Part shown: one piece after another, positions 59,359 through 64,000 of the stretch | Layout: every line of letters begins with the position of its first letter | How positions within the stretch are numbered: the stretch's first letter is position 1 | From: Megaleporinus macrocephalus | Lineage: Eukaryota > Chordata > Actinopteri > Characiformes > Anostomidae | Direction: 5' to 3' | Length of the DNA: 64,000 bases | Assembly (NCBI GenBank): GCA_021613375.1 | Contig: CM038716.1 | Coordinates: forward strand, 12,909,774-12,973,773 | The notes under the pieces: model-generated | The model's database searches: none | Seen by the model: the letters and a program-made list of their open reading frames with translations, nothing else | What the model was told of the DNA's origin: nothing | Position numbers and translations under genes: made by a program

Positions 59359-60271
59359 TCACCAGTCTGTTCTCCTCTTCTTCCTGGGAGGTTCTTCCTC
59401 ATCAGACTCAGATCCGCTGAAAGTCCTCTTTCGTTTACGACTCTCGTTGTTGGAGGAGAGTCGTGGTCTCTTCGGAGGACTTCCTGCGTAATCTGGGTCG
59501 TCATCCTCTTCTGAACCTTCCAGCTTCCTCTTCCGGCTCTTTGGAATAGGGGCTCCCTGTTGAGCCACACTGGGAGGTTCCTCCTCATCAGCTGACTCAG
59601 ATCTGCTGGCAGTCCTCATTTGTTCACGACTCTCGTTGGAGGAGAGTCGTGGTCTTTTTGGAGGACTCCCTGCGAGATCTGGGTCGTCCTCTTCCTCGTC
59701 CAGCTTCCTCTTCCGGGTCTTTGGAGCAGGGGCTACCTGTTGACTGCAGGTAACGGAGCCCTCTGCAGAGGATGCTGGGACGTGTGCCTTAGACTGCAGT
59801 CCTGCAAACTGGGTTGTCAGGTCAGTCATCATGTCGTCCTCCTGCTCAGGATGTTTGACTGTAGCTAGGGGGAGCTGGCGAGCACTCAGCTCTCGATGCT
59901 GAGCTGTACCCAGTGCAGGAACTGCTGCATGAAGAGGGGGAGGAGGGGGAGGAGGAGGATGACGAGTCAGACTGGGAGCTGTCACTGGTCCAGGGTTAGT
60001 GCTGCCCCCTGGCTGTGGTGCAGAGGATGCTGAGACCTGTGGCTTAATCTGCAGTCCTGCAAACTGGGCCGTCAGGTCAGACATCATGCTACACAGCTTC
60101 TTGACACCGGCCGGCTGGTCAGAGAATGATGTTCCAGTCACTGCAGAAACAACAGAAAACAAACGTTACAGCAACGTAATGATGTCACTGCTCACCTGTG
60201 AGGATCAGAGAGCTGTACTGGATCTCAGCTTTACAGTGATGGAGCCACAGAGCATTCTTTAAACATCTCAT
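59359..60271 (-). CDS. Unrecognised nuclear-type protein, family copy 3 (two exons)
   Basis: Model: exon 60271-60196, intron 60195-60141 (55 nt), exon 60140-59359; 285 codons plus stop. Kozak start, first-exon peptide and splice sites are as in copy 1. The protein is shorter in the middle (fewer Ser and Pro repeats) but has two C-terminal basic/acidic modules instead of one: RKRKLDEEEDDPDLAG with SPPKRPRLSS, and RKRKLEGSEEDDDPDYAG with SPPKRPRLSS, then SDEEEPPRKKRRTDW and stop. It has two DLTAQFAGLQ modules. No membrane segment or enzyme motif. The module number change relative to copy 1 shows active internal duplication and deletion. Function unknown; nuclear location is inferred from the basic clusters. 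Confidence 0.62.
60141..60195 (-). other. 55-nt intron, copy 3
   Basis: GTGAGCAGTG donor and TTTCTGCAG acceptor, nearly identical to 45525-45579. The equal length and intact sites in both full copies support a real intron, though a start inside it remains possible. Confidence 0.55.
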
Positions 60272-60460
60272 GGTGGAACAACTTCTAGTACATTCTCTAA
60301 TTAAGCACTGGGTTCAGTCACATGACCTGCAGATCAGATTCTTCTGCATATACAACAGTTCATATACAAACACAGTCACATGACGTCATTTACCAACAAC
60401 CAGTAATTCAGTATCTACTGTAAATTATTCAGTTTGTACTTTAAGTTCTTTACTAGCTAC
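60272..60460 (-). promoter_or_regulatory. Conserved upstream region with perfect CRE, copy 3
   Basis: TGACGTCA at 60381-60388 within GTCACATGACGTCATTTACC; near-identical to 45656-45845. Confidence 0.45.
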
Positions 60461-60465
60461 TAATA

Positions 60466-60580
60466 ATATAATATAATATAATATAATATAATATAATATA
60501 ATATAATAATAAAATAAAATATAATTAATATAATAAAATATAATATAATATAATAATAAAATATAATATAATATAATAAT
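60466..60580. repeat. (TATAA)n microsatellite
   Basis: Same position relative to the gene as 45848-46002, with different interruptions and a shorter length. Confidence 0.95.
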
Positions 60581-60980
60581 ATACTTACTTATACTTATGC
60601 TGTTAGAAGGTGATGTGAACTGAACTGTTGGGTCTCAGAAGGAAATGTTTCTTCTTCAGACGGAAGTTCAGAAATGAAGATCTGGTAAACGACGCAGGGG
60701 TTAAATAAACTCTGAGGATGGAATGTTCGCTGATGACATCACGTCCCCATTGTGACATCATCACGAGCCGGTGCTCTGAAGGTTCTATAGATCTCCAGTG
60801 GACGGAAATTTATCAGAGTTGGTTCTTTTATGTTAGTGAGCAGTTTTCTCTTGTGTGGTTTGTGTTGTAGATCAAACTCACAGCTGTAATAAAGTTCTAA
60901 TACTGGAACAACATTCATATCTATTATAAATATTATAATATGATCATATTAATAATTTAATTATCATACATGTAATAATC
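60581..60980 (-). promoter_or_regulatory. Putative promoter and 5' non-coding exon, copy 3
   Basis: CRE-like TGATGTCA at 60753-60760 and 60734-60741 (plus coordinates), TATA-like at 60701-60709, donor GTAAGTAT at 60588-60581. Differs from copy 1 at only a few bases by eye (for example ACGTCCCC for ACATCCCC). Similarity ends at about 60975. Confidence 0.5.
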
Positions 60981-61374
60981 CAAATGAAGTTATAATAACA
61001 TCAATATTAAAAATATGTATTAATTTAATTTTAATATAATAATATTCAGAATGTACATTAAAATGAAATCTATTTTTATATATAGTAAAATAATGTGAAT
61101 ACAGTTTTATGTATAGATGTGATATTAATGTCCAGATTGAAGAACTGAATTCACAATCAGATAAATATTAATAATCAATAATCAATTCATAATATGCATG
61201 AAGTAAAATAAAAGATCTTTTAGAATAAAATGATAATAAAGCGTATCTCCAGAATGAAACCAGCATATCATTAATACCCAGATGATAAAATAATAATATA
61301 ATAAATATGTAAATAATGTAAATAATTAATTAAATAATTCCTCATAAGTTAAAAGTTCAAATCTCAGAGCAGAT
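60981..61374. other. AT-rich spacer
   Basis: A/T-rich sequence with TAATA runs. Nothing recognised. Confidence 0.5.
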
Positions 61375-61740
61375 GATTTTACAGGAAGTGTCAGAGTCAG
61401 AGACTGCCTCTACCTGTGCAGTCTCTAAAAGCTTTTACATTCAGACTTCAGACAGAGCCTCTCTCAGCTTTTACTCTGAACGTGTTCAATAAGCTGTAGA
61501 GACTGTCTGACCAGAGGAGGAGGGGTCTCCCCCTGTGAGTCTCTCTTCCTCCCGAGGTTCCTTCCTCCAGTCTGAGGCAGGTTTTCTCGTCGCCGTTGCC
61601 TCTGGCTTACTCACAGAGGGTTACCTGTTGTAACTGCATGTTCCCAAACTCCTGTAAAGCTGCTTTGTGACCACATAGTTACCATTAATATCTTTAACTA
61701 TATAACCGTAAATATAAATTAATATTTTGGACTAGTTTAT
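61375..61740 (+). mobile_element. Interspersed repeat (same family as 27030-27420)
   Basis: GACTGCCTCTACCTGTGCAG, then GAGGTTCCTTCCTCCAGTCT, CGTTGCCTCTGGCTTACTCA and CTGTAAAGCTGCTTTGTGAC, ending in an AT-rich tail. The block order is the inverse of 27030-27420. A common fish repeat; probably a LINE 3' region. Confidence 0.6.
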
Positions 61741-61824
61741 TCATGTTTGTCAACAAAGCTGGTCATTCCACACATTTGCTCTGTAACTTCTAACTCTGGT
61801 TAGAAAACTAAAAGTGGTTGAGGT

Positions 61825-62610
61825 CAGGACTCAGTCAAGTTCTTCCACACCAAACTCGCTCCTCCATGTCTTTATGGAGCTGCTCTCTCCACTGGTTGGC
61901 AGCCATGTTGGAACAGGAAGGGGTCGTCCCCAAACTGTCCCCACAAAGTTGGGAGCATAAGATTTTCCAGAATCTCTTGGTCTGCTGAAGCATTAAGAGT
62001 TCCTTTCACTGGTGTCCAACCCCACCTCCTAAAAAACAACCCTACACCATAATCCCCCCTCCACCAAACTTTACACTCGTCACAGTGCAGTCAGACAAGT
62101 ACCGTTCTCCTGGCAACCACCAAACCCAGACTCACCCAGAAGCGTGATTGATCACTCCAGAGAACACGTCTCCACTGCTCTAGAGTCCAGTGACGGCGTG
62201 CTTTACTCCACTGCATCAGACGCTCTGCATTGTTCTTGGTGATGTAAGACTTGGATGCAGCTGCTCGGCCATGGAGACCCATTCCATGAAGCTCTCTACG
62301 CTCTGTTCTTGAGCTGATCTGAAGACCACATGAAGTTTGGAGGTCTGTAGTGATGGACTCTGTAGAAAGTTGGTGACCTCTGTGCACTATGCTCCTCAGC
62401 ATCCGCTGACCCGCTCCGTCATTGTACGTGTTCTACCACTTGGTGGCGGAGTTGCTGTCGTTCTCAATCACTTCCACTTTGTTCTAACACCACTGACAGT
62501 CCACTGTGGAATATTTAGTAGTGAGGAAACTTCACCACTGGACTTGTTCCACAGGTGGCGTCCTATCACGGTACCACGCTGGAGTTCACTGAGCTCCTGA
62601 GAGAGACCCA
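61825..62610 (-). pseudogene. Tc1-like transposase, broken
   Basis: On minus, from near 62600: RGTVIGRHLWNKSSGEVSSL (helix-turn-helix region), then RSIVHRGHQLSTESITTDLQ and ELHGMGLHGRAAASKSYITK, then HWTLEQWRRVLWSDQSRFWV. WSDQSRF holds the first catalytic Asp. After a frame change VKFGGGGIMV is followed by a TAG where the family has Trp. Further frameshifts break the C-terminal third (GPFLFQHD-type region degenerate). The longest intact piece is 62402-62091 (103 codons). The order is typical of Tc1/mariner DD34E transposases. Inactive. Confidence 0.88.
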
Positions 62611-62837
62611 CTCTTTACTAATGTGTGTAGAAGCAGTCTGCAGGACTAGGAGCTGGTTTTATACACATGTGGTCATGGAAGTGATTGAAACACATTCTTA
62701 TTTAGTGTATATATAGAATATTTAGAATCTAAAACCGTGTGTTATAGTTGAATAAAACTAGTTCAGTTGTTTGTTACCACTTGTAATTTGTATAGGTTGT
62801 ACTAGAAAAACTCTCAAACAGACATTTTGACAATTAT

Positions 62838-62906
62838 AATAATAATAATATTAATTCTTCTTCTTCTTCTTCTTCTTCTTATTATTATTATTATTATTAT
62901 TATTAT
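62838..62906. repeat. (AAT)n/(TTC)n/(TTA)n microsatellite
   Basis: Three trinucleotide runs in succession: ATA, TTC (about eight), TTA (about nine). Confidence 0.95.
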
Positions 62907-63576
62907 AATCAATTCTAATCAATTGCATCTGTAAGCAGTGAATCATCACCTTCCCATTGACCAACGTTGCATTTCTGCTGTTCCGGCTTCACGTCTTTCC
63001 CGAGGAATTAGAAGGTAATTCACTTTCGCGTGCTGCTTCAGCCCCGAGGAACGTTCGCTCATGGATAATTCACTCCGTTCGGAAGGTTCACGAGATCATG
63101 TTTCCAGATGGATCACGCATTACATTTTCCTGCGTTCAGCCTCTTTCAGAAGATGCAGGCCGCCTTTGAGAAATGAGACCACTTACTCTGCTTCTGCCTT
63201 CCACCGCTGAGCGTTCCAGCCGGGCAGAGCGAGAGAAAGACTATTCCGTCTGAAGTATTACATCTGATTTGTACTGTAATTTCGATGAGGCTGCTGAAGA
63301 CGGAGATGTTTCAAAGCAATTTCATGTAGTCCATTTTACCCCCCAATATAATTACTTCTCTATTGCGGAGAGACTTCTTCATGGACTCCGATGACTCGGA
63401 CCTACACAGCCCAAAGGTTTGAGGGCACCTTGACTCGTAGTTTAGAACTGCACTGCTGGGAAAGAGAACCAGCCAAGTAATAAATACAGTACCCACAGAT
63501 ATTTCTTTCTTCCACCAGTTCTTCATTCATATTCATTCAGAATGGACCAGGGGTTACCATGTCTTACATGTCTACG
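62907..63576. other. Low-copy stretch, no recognised gene
   Basis: Balanced composition at 62940-63330 with CpGs and no repeat family I know. ORFs 62957-63169 (plus) and 63311-63526 (minus) are short and unrecognised. Possibly conserved non-coding DNA; no direct evidence. Confidence 0.3.
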
Positions 63577-63601
63577 ATATATATATATATATATATATAT
63601 A
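63577..63601. repeat. (AT)n microsatellite
   Basis: Uninterrupted AT run. Confidence 0.95.
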
Positions 63602-63808
63602 ACAGATGATGTATTAACGAGAGAAAAGCCCATGAAATAGCTTTTGAGATAGTAGTCGAATTACTTTTGGTCCCTTGAAAACAAGGCAGCTACATATTAA
63701 AGGGCTGTCATTTCTAAACACTTCCTCCAATTAGGATGTGAACAGTCTGCACTTGAAGCCCACATAATTATATAACAGTATCTTGAATATGGTTTAGTAA
63801 ACAGCTAA
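63602..63808. other. Spacer between two AT microsatellites
   Basis: Short ordinary sequence; nothing recognised. Confidence 0.4.
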
Positions 63809-63834
63809 TATATATATATATATATATATATATA
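63809..63834. repeat. (TA)n microsatellite
   Basis: Uninterrupted TA run directly abutting the Tc1-like end at 63835. Confidence 0.95.
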
Positions 63835-64000
63835 CAGGGCCTTGCAAAAGTATTTGGACCCCTTGAACTTTTCAACCTTTTGCCACATTTTAGGCTTCAA
63901 ACATAAAGATATGAAATTGTAATTTTTTGTGAAGAATCAACAACAAGTGGGACACAATCGTGAAGTGGAACGAAATGTATTGGATATTTTAAACTTTTTT
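63835..64000. mobile_element. Tc1-like element, terminal inverted repeat (runs off window)
   Basis: CAGGGCCTTGCAAAAGTATT followed by TTTGCCACATTTTAGGCTTC and AATCAACAACAAGTGGGACA is the well-known terminal region of a fish/amphibian Tc1-like family (typically CAGTGCCTTGCGAAAGTATT). It sits next to TA, the target of this superfamily. The body lies outside the window. Confidence 0.85.

Noticed and set aside
44584..60271. Assigning the gene family to fish pim-like kinases
   Set aside because: Disordered NLS-rich tails are reminiscent, but no kinase motif (glycine loop, HRD, DFG) exists anywhere in the window.

Overview
The window looks like intergenic, repeat-dominated vertebrate DNA, most likely from a teleost fish. 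It holds many eukaryotic transposon relics of kinds common in fish genomes: Tc1-like transposase fragments, L2-clade LINE 3' ends, a hAT-like element whose terminal repeat reads TAGGGCTGGGCGATA, and palindromic MITEs. It also has dense mini- and microsatellites, AT-rich spacers, and no operon-like or bacterial gene structure. Summing the intervals below, roughly 25 kb of the 64 kb is tandem repeat. All similarity statements rest on pattern recognition; no database was searched.

Layout. Positions 1-6946 are two interleaved minisatellites (22-bp and 42-bp units). From 6947 to 15045 lie transposon relics (LINE ends, a TACACTG-ended element twice, a nested MITE, a fold-back palindrome) and AT-rich spacer. 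From 15706 to 18690 there are about 57 copies of a 52-bp unit, each carrying a near-consensus CTCF core. From 18965 to 22640 a TATG-type array is interrupted by two roughly 0.7-1 kb non-repeat blocks. From 23463 to 24868 there are GTG-rich and 17-bp arrays. From 24.9 to 30.6 kb there are low-copy DNA, LINE and Tc1 relics and a 34-bp degenerate repeat. From 30.6 to 34.5 kb there is a degenerate repeat family with a perfect 48-bp-arm palindrome and a tandem duplication of about 1 kb. From 35.4 to 40.3 kb there are a 236-bp repeat, a deleted Tc1-like element, a triplicated reverse-transcriptase fragment and a ~94-bp repeat.

The most gene-like content is between 43.5 and 61 kb: three direct copies, all on the minus strand, of an unrecognised gene family. 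It encodes a Ser/Pro-rich protein, probably largely disordered, with repeated DLTAQFAGLQ-type modules and repeated acidic plus nuclear-localisation-type modules ending RKKRRTDW. Copies 1 (44584-45655) and 3 (59359-60271) are intact and share a strong Kozak start, a 55-nt intron that keeps the frame open, an upstream region with CRE-like sites and a TATA-like box, and an AATAAA signal. Copy 2 (52086-52505) has lost its 5' part exactly where a 3.9-kb array of a 58-bp unit begins. The right end carries a broken Tc1-like transposase (61825-62610) and the terminal repeat of a second Tc1-like element that leaves the window.

Several short higher-complexity islands (11.7-12.0, 15.2-15.6, 22.8-23.4, 29.9-30.6, 34.5-35.4 and 40.4-40.9 kb) have no recognisable gene or repeat and could be conserved non-coding elements; that is inference only. 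Long ORFs inside the arrays are artefacts of repeat units that lack stop codons.
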